A DNA stretch of 37,720 bases from Rickettsia endosymbiont of Oxypoda opaca (GCA_020881235.1 JAJIYK010000128.1:1-37720); one strand, 5' to 3'. Counted from the first letter of the stretch, positions 1 to 9,026 are shown. Notes: generated from the sequence alone by a model not told the origin. Numbers and translations: made by a program.

Positions 1-101
1 CCGGTGCTCGAATCCTCACGTACACTAGAGTACGCTGCGGTTCTGTGCTCCGTGTCTCCTTCAAATTCCTCCCTATAAGCGAGTTTGGAAAGAACTCTAA
101 T
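1..101. repeat. Rickettsia palindromic element inside tilS (partial)
   Basis: The 101 bases are an exact reverse complement of 9307-9407, the element upstream of waaA. The terminal arm GAGTTTGGAAAGAACTC (81-97) matches the palindrome arms of the complete copy at 9311-9452. The element is in frame with tilS and free of stops in that frame, the known behaviour of RPE insertions in Rickettsia proteins. Its other end lies outside the window. Confidence 0.9.
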
Positions 102-1127
102 ATGAAATCTATTATCCCAAATAACCGGTTTGTTTTGTAATGTTATATTGCTTGGAAGTTTTTTGCCGCATTCTCGGTATATCAGTAAATTATTTTCTAT
201 TCGTTTAAGAATGCAACCATGTAGGGTTTTTTTTAATTTCGTAGCCGTTTCAATCAAAGTTAATATCGGTGCTATCGAATAAAAACGTGCACTACGTTTT
301 TTGCCGCCGATGATTATGAGTAAAAAACTAATTAATTGTACTCTTACTTCAAAAGAAAATTTGGCAAATTCCAGCAAGTTTAATCGAGCAAAACCGAATT
401 CATAAATTTTTACCGATTCCGCTATTGCGGCTATTAGCTCCGGTTTAAATGTATTTTCTAATAGCTCGTTAGCTTTAAGTCGTGCTGCTTCTATATCGGC
501 TTTAATATATTCTTTTTCTTGTGTAAGTTTTTTCCTAATAACGTTACGTTGATATTTGTCCGATAAATTAGACTCGTCTTCAAACCACTTAATATTATTA
601 GCAATTAAATAACTAATCAGTTCACTTTTCGGGATGTTAAATAAAGGTCGTGCTATTTGGATATTATTATACCAGTTAATATTATTACTGCTTAAACCGA
701 ATATACCGCTTTTACGCTCTAATCTTATACAAAAATTTTCAACATAATCGTCGGCGTGATGAGCGGTTAAAAGAATTAATATATCGAGTTTGTGACATAA
801 ATCAGTCATTAATTCGTAGCGTCCTTCTCTTGCTCTTTCTTGCAAATTAGAAAAATTATTTTGATGATCAAAATGTAATTGATAATGAGGATGCCCTAGC
901 TTATCGCTTATTTCTTTTACATAGTCATTTTCTAGTTTTGATTGCTTTCTTAAATTATGGTCGACGGATATAACAAATAGTTTAACGTTATTCTTTTTTG
1001 CCCAGAGGCTAGTAAGGTATAAAAGAGTTGTTGAATCGCTACCTCCTGAAACGGCAATAGCAATTTTGGTGAAAGAAAAATTACCGATTAAATTGTTAAT
1101 ATTATTTTGAAATTTTTTGTAAAGCAT
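1..1127 (-). CDS. tilS: tRNA(Ile)-lysidine synthase TilS, 3' end outside window
   Basis: TilS attaches lysine to the wobble C of tRNA-Ile(CAU), using ATP, so that the tRNA reads AUA; it is an essential cytosolic enzyme. I translated this frame from the ATG at 1127-1125 on the minus strand; it stays open to base 1, giving about 375 visible codons. The PP-loop ATP-pyrophosphatase signature SGGSDS lies near residues 23-28 (context [16 protein letters not shown]), and the N-type ATPase domain follows with DHNLR and HHADD. From about residue 343 the frame passes into a Rickettsia palindromic element (positions 1-101) without a stop, giving the peptide [20 protein letters not shown] and beyond. The C-terminus lies off the window. 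The upstream neighbour on the same strand is the acyltransferase at 1397-2053, separated by a palindrome-filled gap. Confidence 0.93.
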   Translation of the reverse strand, partial: MLYKKFQNNINNLIGNFSFTKIAIAVSGGSDSTTLLYLTSLWAKKNNVKLFVISVDHNLRKQSKLENDYVKEISDKLGHPHYQLHFDHQNNFSNLQERAREGRYELMTDLCHKLDILILLTAHHADDYVENFCIRLERKSGIFGLSSNNINWYNNIQIARPLFNIPKSELISYLIANNIKWFEDESNLSDKYQRNVIRKKLTQEKEYIKADIEAARLKANELLENTFKPELIAAIAESVKIYEFGFARLNLLEFAKFSFEVRVQLISFLLIIIGGKKRSARFYSIAPILTLIETATKLKKTLHGCILKRIENNLLIYRECGKKLPSNITLQNKPVIWDNRFHIRVLSKLAYREEFEGDTEHRTAAYSSVREDSST

Positions 1128-1160
1128 ATATTTGGTATTTTTTGGTATGATTAACTTGAA

Positions 1161-1360
1161 GACGTCATTGCGAGGGGACATAAGGCTTGTTGCATGGCTC
1201 GAATTTTTGCAAAGCGTACGGTGTCATTCTAGTTCCTTGATCCACTAGTGTACGAACGTTGAAAAAAGGCTGTGTCATGCCGTGGCTTGACCACGGCATC
1301 CAGTCTTTTTATTAAGATTTTTTCTGGATACCGTGGTCAAGCCACGGTATGACACCATAC
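1161..1360. repeat. Palindromic repeat cluster between tilS and the acyltransferase gene
   Basis: The gap holds a GTCATTGCGAGG-type fragment (about 1163-1176) and a left terminal-repeat copy CTTGTTGCATGGCTC (1186-1200). Next come the left module with a truncated hybrid arm GTGTCATTCTAG (about 1201-1250) and a complete double hairpin core at 1272-1355. The two core hairpins have stems ATGCCGTGG/CCACGGCAT and ATACCGTGG/CCACGGTAT. The right module is cut short at about 1373, and no right terminal repeat is seen. Confidence 0.85.
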
Positions 1361-1396
1361 TTGTAATAACCATAGCAAAAAGCATTAAGCTATACC

Positions 1397-2053
1397 TCAT
1401 TTCGGTAAACTCTGTGTTAAACTGCTTAGCTGCTTCTCAAGGTTAATATCGTTTTGCTCTTTATTATTCGTAAAATTTAGAGGTGAGCCGACTATGACGG
1501 TTATAGTGCCGAACGGTAGCGGCATTATTAATTTATCCCAACTTTTTAACAAAAAATACCTCGATGTATTACTAACTACTGGTATTAATTTTTTATTATA
1601 TTTACGTGCAATTTCGGTAATACTACTATTGATTTTGTAAATCGGTCCTTTGGGACCGTCGGGCGTAATTATTACATTACTGCCTTTGGATAATTTTTGA
1701 ATGACTAATTTCAATGCCCCAACCGGATTTTTATTAGTAGAGCCGATTATAACACCGCAACCGAATTTGCTAACAATATTATTGAGAAATTTGCCGTCTA
1801 AATGAGGAGATATTAAAGCGTAAATATCTGTATGTCCTTTAAACATACATGGACTTAAGGCAAGCATATTATGCCAAAAAGCAAAAATTACTCCCTGTTC
1901 TGCTAAAAATTTTTTCCTATCGCTTTCATTTGAGAATATAAATTTTTGTTTTGAAGTAAAATAAACAAATTTTAAATAACCATATAGTAAAATCGTGATT
2001 ATATTAACCGCACAATTATTATTTTTTAGAAATTTTTTAAAAGCTTTTCTCAT
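1397..2053 (-). CDS. DUF374-type lysophospholipid acyltransferase family protein
   Basis: The 218-residue protein matches the DUF374 branch of the LPLAT acyltransferases. FAFWHNMLALSP (about residues 57-68) carries the catalytic His of this branch, ALISPHLDGKFL follows, then GVIIGSTNK, and IITPDGPKGP is the conserved Asp-Gly-Pro block. The family acts on acyl-glycerolipid or lipid A-like acceptors at the inner membrane, but the substrate is not known from sequence. The start codon overlaps the aatA stop by one base (TAATG), so the two genes are probably translationally coupled. The N-terminus has one hydrophobic stretch (NIITILLYGYLKFVYF) that could anchor it. Family assignment is firm; the biochemical role is inferred. 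Confidence 0.85.
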   Translation of the reverse strand: MRKAFKKFLKNNNCAVNIITILLYGYLKFVYFTSKQKFIFSNESDRKKFLAEQGVIFAFWHNMLALSPCMFKGHTDIYALISPHLDGKFLNNIVSKFGCGVIIGSTNKNPVGALKLVIQKLSKGSNVIITPDGPKGPIYKINSSITEIARKYNKKLIPVVSNTSRYFLLKSWDKLIMPLPFGTITVIVGSPLNFTNNKEQNDINLEKQLSSLTQSLPK

Positions 2054-3255
2054 TATTTTAACATGTTACAAGCTTTTTCTATTCTAATACAGGCTTCTTT
2101 TAAATCTTCCATAGAAATAGCATAAGAAATTCTAAAATACCCTTCTAAGCCGAAAGCAATCCCCGGTACTACAGCAACTTTAGCCTCTTCAAGTAAATAC
2201 TCGCCTAAATCATTACTATTTTTTATGATTTTACCGGATAAAGTTTTCAAGCCAAATATTTTATCGCATTTAACGAATAAATAAAACGCTCCTTCGGGTT
2301 TGTAACAACTAAAATATTTTATCCTCTCTAGAATTGACAGTGCTAAATCACGCTTTTTTTGAAAATTCAAAGCGTTTTGCTTAATAAAATCTTGCGTACC
2401 GTTTAGGGCTTCAATAGCCGCAACTTGACTTATAGAACAAGGATTTGAAGTACTTTGCGATTGAATAATAGCCATAGCTTTAATTAAATCTCTAGAACCG
2501 GTGCCGTAACCTATCCGCCAACCGGTCATCGAGTAAGCTTTAGATACGCCGTTTACGGTAAATATTCTATCCTTTAAATCACTAGCTATTTGTGCTAAGG
2601 TATAAAATTTAAAATCGTCAAAAATAATATGCTCATAAATATCATCCGACATTATGTTAACATGCGGATATTTTCGCAACAATTTAGCAATATTTTCCAG
2701 CTCTTCATAAGAATAGCTAGAGCCGGTCGGATTACTCGGGGAATTAATAATCAGCCATTTAGTTTTAAGCGTAATTAACTGCTCTAATGCTTCGCTACTT
2801 AACTTAAAATTACTTTCAATTCCGCAATTAGCAAAAACCGGTTTACCTCCCGCAAGTAAGACCATATCGGGATAAGAGACCCAGTAAGGTGCCGGAATAA
2901 TTACCTCATCGCCGTCATTTAAAGAAGCCATAAACAGGTTATATATAACCTGCTTGCCGCCGCTACATACTATTATCTCATCAAGTTCATAATCTAAATT
3001 ATTCTCACGTTTAAATTTATTTTGCACTGCTTGTTTAAGAAGCGGCATACCTTCAACATTCGTATATTTGGTAAATCCGTCCCTTATTGCTTTTATTGCC
3101 GCCTCTTTTATATTATCGGGTGTATCAAAATCAGGTTCTCCCGCACCGAGTGAAATAATATCCACGCCGGCTTTTTTCAGTTCAAGCGTCTTTTTAACCA
3201 CCGCCAAAGTCGGAGAAGGCTTGATAACGCTTAAGCGTTTAGAAATGATGGACAT
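2053..3255 (-). CDS. aatA: Aspartate aminotransferase (class I PLP enzyme)
   Basis: The enzyme exchanges amino groups between aspartate/oxaloacetate and glutamate/2-oxoglutarate, and in bacteria of this group may also accept aromatic substrates or prephenate. The 400-residue protein is full length for the bacterial AspAT-Ib type. Visible motifs: SLGAGEPDFDTP (35-46), the substrate/PLP region APYWVSYPD (122-130), NSPSNPTGSSYS (171-182), DDIYEHI (204-210), and the Schiff-base lysine K239 in SKAYSMTGWRIGYG. A conserved FRISYA near the C-terminus holds the carboxylate-binding Arg. It is the first gene of a minus-strand group leading into the acyltransferase and tilS, and is divergent from the methyltransferase gene at 3330 across a 74-bp gap. 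Confidence 0.95.
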   Translation of the reverse strand: MSIISKRLSVIKPSPTLAVVKKTLELKKAGVDIISLGAGEPDFDTPDNIKEAAIKAIRDGFTKYTNVEGMPLLKQAVQNKFKRENNLDYELDEIIVCSGGKQVIYNLFMASLNDGDEVIIPAPYWVSYPDMVLLAGGKPVFANCGIESNFKLSSEALEQLITLKTKWLIINSPSNPTGSSYSYEELENIAKLLRKYPHVNIMSDDIYEHIIFDDFKFYTLAQIASDLKDRIFTVNGVSKAYSMTGWRIGYGTGSRDLIKAMAIIQSQSTSNPCSISQVAAIEALNGTQDFIKQNALNFQKKRDLALSILERIKYFSCYKPEGAFYLFVKCDKIFGLKTLSGKIIKNSNDLGEYLLEEAKVAVVPGIAFGLEGYFRISYAISMEDLKEACIRIEKACNMLK

Positions 3256-3273
3256 AAATTAACCCCTAATTTG

Positions 3274-3302
3274 TTGACGGTAACATTTGTAAGATATATA
3301 TT
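3274..3302 (+). promoter_or_regulatory. Sigma-70-type promoter for the methyltransferase-mlaA-mlaC operon
   Basis: A -35 box TTGACG (3274-3279) and a -10 box TATATT (3297-3302) are separated by exactly 17 bases, 28 bases before the ATG at 3330. It lies in the 74-bp divergent gap with aatA. This is assigned by consensus only. Confidence 0.65.
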
Positions 3303-3329
3303 TGTATTATTAAATAAAATTTAGATGTC

Positions 3330-4352
3330 ATGTTTGGTAGCAAAATAACTTCTACGATAAAAGATAAGATAAAACTTTATTATTATAAAATAACAAACAT
3401 CCCTAATTGGTGCAAAAATAAGATTCTAGATTCTACAAACTATTATAATGATTGTAAGTACAAACTCAGCCATTTAAAAGAGACCAATTTTGAGTTAGGA
3501 ATTGATCATTTATATAAAGGAAATCTAAATGATGCAATATTAAGATTTAAATTGGTCGATAAATTTTTTGCACGTGCAGACCCTAAAATATATTATTGGC
3601 TTGCCTGGACTTACTTTTTAAAAAATAATTATTCAACCTCTCTGGATTATGCTCAAAAATCTTCTACGGAAGATAAGGCACAGCTAGGAAGGTTTTTACA
3701 AAATTATAAAAATGCGAAGGAAATTCCCGAAGCGGTGCAGCAACAATATAGAGATTTAACGGCAAGATACTATACTAATAGTTTTCGCAATGAAAATGAT
3801 ATTCACCTTCCTTATAGCTTTATTCATGAAACTATAAACCGGATAACTGATTTACCTGATAATTATAATATTTTAGAATTAGGCAGTAATGTTGGACTTA
3901 TAGGGTATGAAATTCAAAAACGTTTTCCTGAAAGCTTTAGCTTAACCGGTGTTGAAAGTTCTACCGTCATGAATAATTTACTAAATATATATTATCCTAA
4001 TACCAAAATTTATGATCAAGTATTTGAGGTTTCAATACCGGATTTTATAAAACAATCATCCGATAAATTTAGTGTAGTGTTGAGCTTTTGCGGCTTATCC
4101 TTTACCAGTAACTTAAAAATTTATTTTGATGCTATTTATTCTTTGTTAAATGAATCCGGATATTTTGCCTTTTGTCTACCGGTTGCGGCAAGTACAAGTT
4201 ACTCTTTAAAACGGAAAGAATTTATTTTTAATTTAGACGAAATCATTGAAATCTTAAATACCGGCAAGTTTACTATATTAAGTTCTCAAAAATTAATGCT
4301 AGCGGAAAACAATAAATATTGTATTGTAGTGTGTAAAAAAGCTAGCATTTAA
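3330..4352 (+). CDS. TPR-like plus class I SAM methyltransferase protein
   Basis: The 340-residue protein has two recognisable parts. Residues about 54-112 look like a pair of tetratricopeptide helices (ELGIDHLYKGNLNDAILRF, then IYYWLAWTYFLKNNYSTSLDYAQKS). Residues about 178-340 form a Rossmann-type SAM methyltransferase with motif I ILELGSNVGLIGYE (181-194), an acidic ribose-binding position in GVESS (207-211) and a later block VVLSFCGLSF. The substrate is unknown. Only three bases separate it from mlaA, so it should be co-transcribed with mlaA and mlaC from the promoter at 3274. A link to envelope lipid or to methylation of a surface protein is possible, but that is inferred from neighbours only. 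Confidence 0.75.
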   Translation: MFGSKITSTIKDKIKLYYYKITNIPNWCKNKILDSTNYYNDCKYKLSHLKETNFELGIDHLYKGNLNDAILRFKLVDKFFARADPKIYYWLAWTYFLKNNYSTSLDYAQKSSTEDKAQLGRFLQNYKNAKEIPEAVQQQYRDLTARYYTNSFRNENDIHLPYSFIHETINRITDLPDNYNILELGSNVGLIGYEIQKRFPESFSLTGVESSTVMNNLLNIYYPNTKIYDQVFEVSIPDFIKQSSDKFSVVLSFCGLSFTSNLKIYFDAIYSLLNESGYFAFCLPVAASTSYSLKRKEFIFNLDEIIEILNTGKFTILSSQKLMLAENNKYCIVVCKKASI

Positions 4353-4355
4353 ACT

Positions 4356-5141
4356 ATGAAGATATTAATATTACCTATCATCTTATTAATGATAGGTCTT
4401 TGTCCTTTTATTGTTCAAGCCGATCTTGAATATATTGACGATGATAAGTATAACTATAATACTACCGATATCGGCTGTAGCCGAGTTTATGATCCGTATG
4501 AAAAATTAAATCGCAAAATTTTTGCTTTTAATTCGGTGTTAGATTATTTGATTTTACGCCCCTTAGCCGTCGGTTATAAGAAAGCTACCAATAATTATAC
4601 TAAAACAAGAGTTAACAGTTTTATTAATAATATCGATACTCCTCTTACTGCCGTAAATTACGGACTACAGTTAAATTACGATAAAACCGTGAAAAGTGCT
4701 TGGAGATTTATCATTAATACGACTCTTGGCATAGGGGGGTTATTTGACGTGGCAAGCAAAGTAGGTTTGCCTTCGGAACGCCAAACTTTCGGTAATACTT
4801 TAGCACATTACGGCGTCGCTCCTGGACCTTATTTAGTATTACCCCTAATCGGTAGTACTAATGCTCGAGATATGACCGATTCGATATTTACAAACTATGC
4901 ACTTAATCCTATGACATATTATACTCATAATGATTTTGATCTAACTACTTTAGCGATTAGTAAAATAAATGACCGATATATCGCCTTACCTTTTAGTGAT
5001 TATATCATGAACAACTCCACCGATCCTTACATTGCTATTAGGTCGGCTTTACATCAAGCTAGAGAGGCGTCGATTCAGTATCCGGCAAATTTTAAATGCC
5101 CACAAGTTAAAACAAAATTTAATACAAAAAATATTAATTAA
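4356..5141 (+). CDS. mlaA: MlaA (VacJ) outer-membrane phospholipid-removal protein
   Basis: MlaA sits in the outer membrane and extracts mislocalised phospholipid from the outer leaflet for the Mla pathway. The 261-residue protein carries the family blocks YDPYEKLNRKIFAFN (about 46-60), INTTLGIGGLFDVASKVGL and FGNTLAHYGVAPGPYLVLP. It begins with a signal peptide (KILILPIILLMIGLCPFIVQA). In many bacteria MlaA is a lipoprotein, but here the only early Cys has Leu at -1, which does not fit a lipobox. Cleavage by signal peptidase I after VQA therefore looks more likely. It overlaps nothing, starts 3 bp after the methyltransferase gene and precedes mlaC by 15 bp. Confidence 0.93.
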   Translation: MKILILPIILLMIGLCPFIVQADLEYIDDDKYNYNTTDIGCSRVYDPYEKLNRKIFAFNSVLDYLILRPLAVGYKKATNNYTKTRVNSFINNIDTPLTAVNYGLQLNYDKTVKSAWRFIINTTLGIGGLFDVASKVGLPSERQTFGNTLAHYGVAPGPYLVLPLIGSTNARDMTDSIFTNYALNPMTYYTHNDFDLTTLAISKINDRYIALPFSDYIMNNSTDPYIAIRSALHQAREASIQYPANFKCPQVKTKFNTKNIN

Positions 5142-5156
5142 ATTATAGAGGTTGCT

Positions 5157-5765
5157 ATGAATAGAATTATTACAGCTATATTTTTATTATTTATTACTTT
5201 TTCTGCCTATTCGGATAATAGCGTGCCTGAGGGATTAAGCGATTATATCACTAAGCTTGTAAGTGAAGCTTCCAGTACACTTAACGATCCAAACTTAACC
5301 CAAGACGTAAAAATTGCGAAAGCACGCAGCTTAATTTCAAGTAACTTAGACTTTGAGTGGATGGCTAATTATACGCTTGGTCGTCAGGGCAGAAAAGGTT
5401 TGTCGCCCGAGCAAACTAAAGAATTTATAAGTGTCTACTCTAAATATGTTACTAAAGCTTATACAGATTTAATAAAAGACTATAAGGGTGAACAACCGAA
5501 AATAACTGGAGTTCGCCAATCAGGTTCCACCTCCACGGATTTTATAGTAACGATGAATATAGTCAGCAATACGGGACAAGAGCCTATTAGAGTGGAATAT
5601 TTAGTACGTCAAATAAAAAACGGCGGGAAAAACACTTTTAAAGTTTCGGATATAGTAACTGAAGGCGTAAGTCTTATCAGTGCTCAACAACAAGAATTTA
5701 CTAACACGCTACAAACTGAAGGTTTTGATAAGTTAGTAGAAAATTTGAAAAAGCATTCTTCGTAA
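5157..5765 (+). CDS. mlaC: MlaC/Ttg2D periplasmic phospholipid carrier
   Basis: MlaC ferries phospholipid through the periplasm between MlaA in the outer membrane and the MlaFEDB complex in the inner membrane. The 202-residue protein has a clear signal peptide (MNRIITAIFLLFITFSAYSDN) and the Ttg2D pattern: FEWMANYTLGRQGRKGLSPEQ, then FISVYSKYVTKAYTDLIKDY, then KNGGKNTFKVSDIVTEGVSL and a C-terminal helix ending DKLVENLKKH. The length is typical. A TAGAGG ribosome-binding site lies just before the ATG. It is the last gene of the methyltransferase-mlaA-mlaC operon and is followed by a 228-bp palindrome-filled gap. Confidence 0.93.
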   Translation: MNRIITAIFLLFITFSAYSDNSVPEGLSDYITKLVSEASSTLNDPNLTQDVKIAKARSLISSNLDFEWMANYTLGRQGRKGLSPEQTKEFISVYSKYVTKAYTDLIKDYKGEQPKITGVRQSGSTSTDFIVTMNIVSNTGQEPIRVEYLVRQIKNGGKNTFKVSDIVTEGVSLISAQQQEFTNTLQTEGFDKLVENLKKHSS

Positions 5766-5771
5766 TAAGTA

Positions 5772-5947
5772 GGCGTTGTTGCGTGGCTCATAATTTACCG
5801 TATTATGGTTATTACAAATATGGTGTCATACCGTGGCTTGACCACGGTATCCAGAAAAAATCTTAATAAAAAGACTGGATGCCGTGATCAAGTCACGGCA
5901 TGACACCGTACGGTTTGCAAAAATTTGATCCACGCAGCAGCAACGCC
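5772..5947. repeat. Complete composite palindrome, family A core (between mlaC and prs)
   Basis: Terminal repeats are GGCGTTGTTGCGTGGCTC (5772-5789) and GATCCACGCAGCAGCAACGCC (5927-5947, carrying a 3-base AGC duplication). The double-hairpin core is 5822-5907. The asymmetric flank modules lie in the opposite order to most copies here, so this copy is inverted. Its hairpins have stems ATACCGTGG/CCACGGTAT and ATGCCGTGA/TCACGGCAT. A further fragment CGGCATGACACC follows at about 5951. Confidence 0.88.
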
Positions 5948-5993
5948 GGACGGCATGACACCGATCAATCCCAGAAAAATACGAAAACCTTAA

Positions 5994-6878
5994 ATGAAAA
6001 TTCTAGCCGGTAATAGTAATAGAATACTCGCAAAACATCTGGCCTTAGCATTAAATGCTCATTACATAGAATGTTTAACTACATATTTTAACGATACCGA
6101 AATAAAGGTAGAAATTTTAGAACCTATTTATAATGAAGATATTGTTATAATTCAGTCAACTTCAAGACCGGTTAATGATCATCTAATTGAATTGTTATTA
6201 TTAATAGATACCGCAAAAAGAGCTAAAGCAAAACAGATTATTGTCGTCATACCGTATTTCGGCTATAGCCGTCAAGATCGTATATTTGCTAATGAGATTT
6301 CAATTCCCGCACGATTAATAGCCAATCTTTTAGAAATTACGGGTGCAACTTCTATAATTACCGTTGATTTGCATACTGATAAAATAGAGAAGTTTTTTAA
6401 AATTCCTATTAAAAATCTATGCCCTATAAGTTTGTATTTACCTTTTCTGAAAAATTATAATGATCTTATTATAGTCTCTCCTGACAAAGGCAGTATTAAA
6501 CGAGTTCAAAAAATTAACAAACTATTTAATGCAGATATAGCCACTATTGATAAACAAAGAGATATTAATAACATCTGCGAAATGACAAAAATAACCGGAG
6601 ACGTTAAAGGAAAAAATTGTGTGTTAATTGATGATATTATCGATAGCGGTGAAACTATTTGTCAAGCGGCTAAATTTTTAATGGATAATTCGGCTTTATC
6701 GGTTGATGCGTTTGTAACTCATCCTGTATTTTCAGCAGGCTCTCTAAAAAATATCCAAAATTCGGTTATAAATAACATTTACGTAACAGATACTATACAA
6801 GTTGCTAATTTATCTGCTAAATTTCATATAATACCGATAGCACCTATTATTATCCAAGCATTACAAAATATATTATAA
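5994..6878 (+). CDS. prs: Ribose-phosphate pyrophosphokinase
   Basis: The enzyme makes PRPP from ribose 5-phosphate and ATP. The 294-residue protein is a little shorter than the usual 310-320. Motifs are kept: the ATP loop [18 protein letters not shown] (about 86-103), the metal-binding [14 protein letters not shown] (about 121-134), a catalytic-loop Lys in TIDKQRDI, and the PRPP-binding signature [13 protein letters not shown] near residue 210. Residues around the catalytic loop differ from the standard KRRP pattern. Only 2 bp separate it from alr, indicating one transcript. PRPP synthesis is notable in a lineage that imports host nucleotides and has lost most purine synthesis, so the source of ribose 5-phosphate is unclear. 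There is no strong ribosome-binding site before the ATG. Confidence 0.9.
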   Translation: MKILAGNSNRILAKHLALALNAHYIECLTTYFNDTEIKVEILEPIYNEDIVIIQSTSRPVNDHLIELLLLIDTAKRAKAKQIIVVIPYFGYSRQDRIFANEISIPARLIANLLEITGATSIITVDLHTDKIEKFFKIPIKNLCPISLYLPFLKNYNDLIIVSPDKGSIKRVQKINKLFNADIATIDKQRDINNICEMTKITGDVKGKNCVLIDDIIDSGETICQAAKFLMDNSALSVDAFVTHPVFSAGSLKNIQNSVINNIYVTDTIQVANLSAKFHIIPIAPIIIQALQNIL

Positions 6879-6880
6879 AT

Positions 6881-7975
6881 ATGCAGTTAGCTCAATGCAC
6901 ACTTGAAATTGATTTAGCAAAAATAAAAGCTAACTATCGTATTTTACGTAACATTTGCACGAATTCGGCAGTAGGGGCAGCTGTTAAAGCTAATAGCTAC
7001 GGGCTTGGAGCAAATCAAATTTCTAAGGCACTAGAAGAAGAAAATTGCCGCTTTTTCTTTGTAGCTTCAAGCATCGAGGGAATAAATCTACGTAAAATAT
7101 TGAGTAGCCACTCAAATATTTTAGTCCTTAACGGCGTTTCTCAAAACGATGCTGCGGAATTCGTTGAATATAATTTAATACCGGTACTTAACAATCTAGA
7201 ACAAATAAAAATATGGCAACAATTTGCCAAAACTCGTAATCAGCTATTACCATGCTTTTTGCATTTTAATACCGGTATAAATCGCTTAGGTCTAACCCAC
7301 GCCGAAATAGAGCTTATCATCAATGATCGTGATTTATTAGAAGGGTTACAGTTACAATATATTATAAGCCATTTAGCCGCTTCCGAAGAAGCCGAGAACC
7401 CTTATAATTTTGAGCAATTAACAAAATTCAAAAGCTATTTACAACATTTTCCGAGCGTAAAAACAAGTTTAGCTAGCTCAAGTGCTATATTTCTAGGTAA
7501 AAATTACCATTTTGATTTAGTAAGACCCGGGATGGCTTTATACGGTCTTAACCCTTTAGGCAAAGGTAAGCCAAACCCAATGCAAAATCCTGTTACCCTT
7601 ACCGCACCGATAATACATTTACAAAAATTGACAACAGGCAGTTCTATCGGTTATAATAGATCATTTATAACCGAACGTGATAGCATAATTGCTACGTTAC
7701 CGCTAGGTTATGCAGACGGCTATAGCCGAAATTTTAGTAACTGCGGAGAAGTGTTTATTAACGGTTATGTTGCACCCGTAATAGGGCGGGTATCAATGGA
7801 TTTAGTTAATATTGATGTTACCGATCTACCTCATTCACAAATTTTTCTAGGTCAACAAGTAGAGATAATAGGGAATTATTGTACTCCGGATAAAATAGCA
7901 AATATTATAGGCACTATCGGATATGAAATATTAACTAGCCTCGGTAATAGATATAAAAGAGTATATACTCGATGA
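6881..7975 (+). CDS. alr: Alanine racemase
   Basis: Alr interconverts L- and D-alanine and supplies D-Ala for peptidoglycan. The 364-residue PLP enzyme has the lysine motif [11 protein letters not shown] near residues 33-43 and [11 protein letters not shown] in the barrel. The C-terminal domain has the catalytic Tyr region [10 protein letters not shown], then [13 protein letters not shown] and the substrate block [13 protein letters not shown]. Length is normal. The last codons and the stop lie within the left arm of the palindromic element that fills the gap to mlaE (7963-8213), so the C-terminal residues RVYTR may have been set by that insertion. It is co-transcribed with prs. Confidence 0.95.
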   Translation: MQLAQCTLEIDLAKIKANYRILRNICTNSAVGAAVKANSYGLGANQISKALEEENCRFFFVASSIEGINLRKILSSHSNILVLNGVSQNDAAEFVEYNLIPVLNNLEQIKIWQQFAKTRNQLLPCFLHFNTGINRLGLTHAEIELIINDRDLLEGLQLQYIISHLAASEEAENPYNFEQLTKFKSYLQHFPSVKTSLASSSAIFLGKNYHFDLVRPGMALYGLNPLGKGKPNPMQNPVTLTAPIIHLQKLTTGSSIGYNRSFITERDSIIATLPLGYADGYSRNFSNCGEVFINGYVAPVIGRVSMDLVNIDVTDLPHSQIFLGQQVEIIGNYCTPDKIANIIGTIGYEILTSLGNRYKRVYTR

Positions 7976-8213
7976 ACTTCAAAAATTGCCTAGCCTTCAC
8001 CAATTTGATTTTGACAGCGAATTTTGTAAAGCTCGCCTTTACGCATGTATTATTTATACACTTGTGCAGACTCGCTTTAAAATTCATCTGTCAAAATCAA
8101 ATTGTTCTTGGCTTTTGTCGTCTTAATAAGCTCTGCGGTGCTCACGTATAAAGGATACGCTGTGCTCCTCGACTTATAGACTCCTTGCTCTTTTTGAAGT
8201 TGATCTTCGTATA
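7963..8213. repeat. Large palindromic element overlapping the end of alr
   Basis: The outer arms pair ATATAC...AACTTCAAAAA (from 7963) with TTTTTGAAGTT...GTATAT (8191-8213). A perfect 17-bp inner inverted repeat CAATTTGATTTTGACAG (8001-8017) pairs with 8088-8104. It differs from the other palindrome families in the window. It resembles an RPE in length and nested symmetry; the family number is not assigned. Confidence 0.8.
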
Positions 8214-8238
8214 TCAATTTATTTCACAGGAGTGAATA

Positions 8239-9018
8239 ATGATACTTAATATGGTTAACTTAATCGGCAAACGCACTATTGATATTGCAAGAAATGTCGG
8301 GGCTTTTTCGTTATTTAGCTTCGCAGCGGTTAGTAGTATTGTTAGACCTCCTATATATTTCAGTTTAATTTATCGGCAATTATTATTTATCGGTTTCTAT
8401 TCTTTGCCGGTCGTCGCAATGACTACTTTTTTTTCCGGAGCAGTGCTAGCACTACAAAGCTATACGGGATTCTCACGCTTTTCTGCCGAAAGCTCAATTG
8501 CAACGGTAGTAGTGTTATCTTTAACCAGAGAACTCGGACCTGTTCTTGCCGGTCTTATGGTTGCCGGTCGTGTAGGTGCTTCAATTGCTGCTGAAATTGC
8601 CACGATGCGAGTAACTGAGCAAGTAGATGCTCTATATACTTTATCTACCGATCCGATTAAATATTTAGTGTTGCCAAGAGTAATAGCGGCAGTTATTACC
8701 TTGCCGTGCTTAGTGTTAATCGGTGATATAGTCGGTGTAATGGGCGGTTATTTAGTAGGGGTATATAAGCTTAATTTTAATAGTGTAGGATATTTAACTA
8801 ATACTTTTCAATATTTAAAAGCAATTGACGTAATTTCCGGCTTAGTAAAAGCAGGAGTTTTCGGCTTTATTATTTCTATAGTAAGTTGCTATAGCGGCTA
8901 TTATTCTAATAAAGGTGCAAAAGGCGTCGGGATGGCGACTACTTCGGCGGTAGTAAATTCCTCTATTCTTATTTTGCTTAGTAATTACCTGATAACCGAA
9001 TTATTTTTTAATGTATAG
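8239..9018 (+). CDS. mlaE: MlaE/YrbE-family phospholipid ABC transporter permease
   Basis: MlaE is the inner-membrane permease that works with an ATPase (MlaF) and the MCE protein MlaD in phospholipid transport. The 259-residue protein shows the family core: TFFSGAVLALQSYTGFSRFS, then SLTRELGPVLAGLMVAGRVG and ASIAAEIATMRVTEQVDAL, followed by three further hydrophobic helices. The start is supported by AGGAG at 8228-8232, 6 bases before the ATG. No mlaF or mlaD lies next to it; downstream is a 450-bp repeat field and then waaA. Its partners must be encoded elsewhere, while the pathway partners MlaA and MlaC are 2.5 kb upstream. Confidence 0.93.
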   Translation: MILNMVNLIGKRTIDIARNVGAFSLFSFAAVSSIVRPPIYFSLIYRQLLFIGFYSLPVVAMTTFFSGAVLALQSYTGFSRFSAESSIATVVVLSLTRELGPVLAGLMVAGRVGASIAAEIATMRVTEQVDALYTLSTDPIKYLVLPRVIAAVITLPCLVLIGDIVGVMGGYLVGVYKLNFNSVGYLTNTFQYLKAIDVISGLVKAGVFGFIISIVSCYSGYYSNKGAKGVGMATTSAVVNSSILILLSNYLITELFFNV

Positions 9019-9026
9019 CGTAAATA

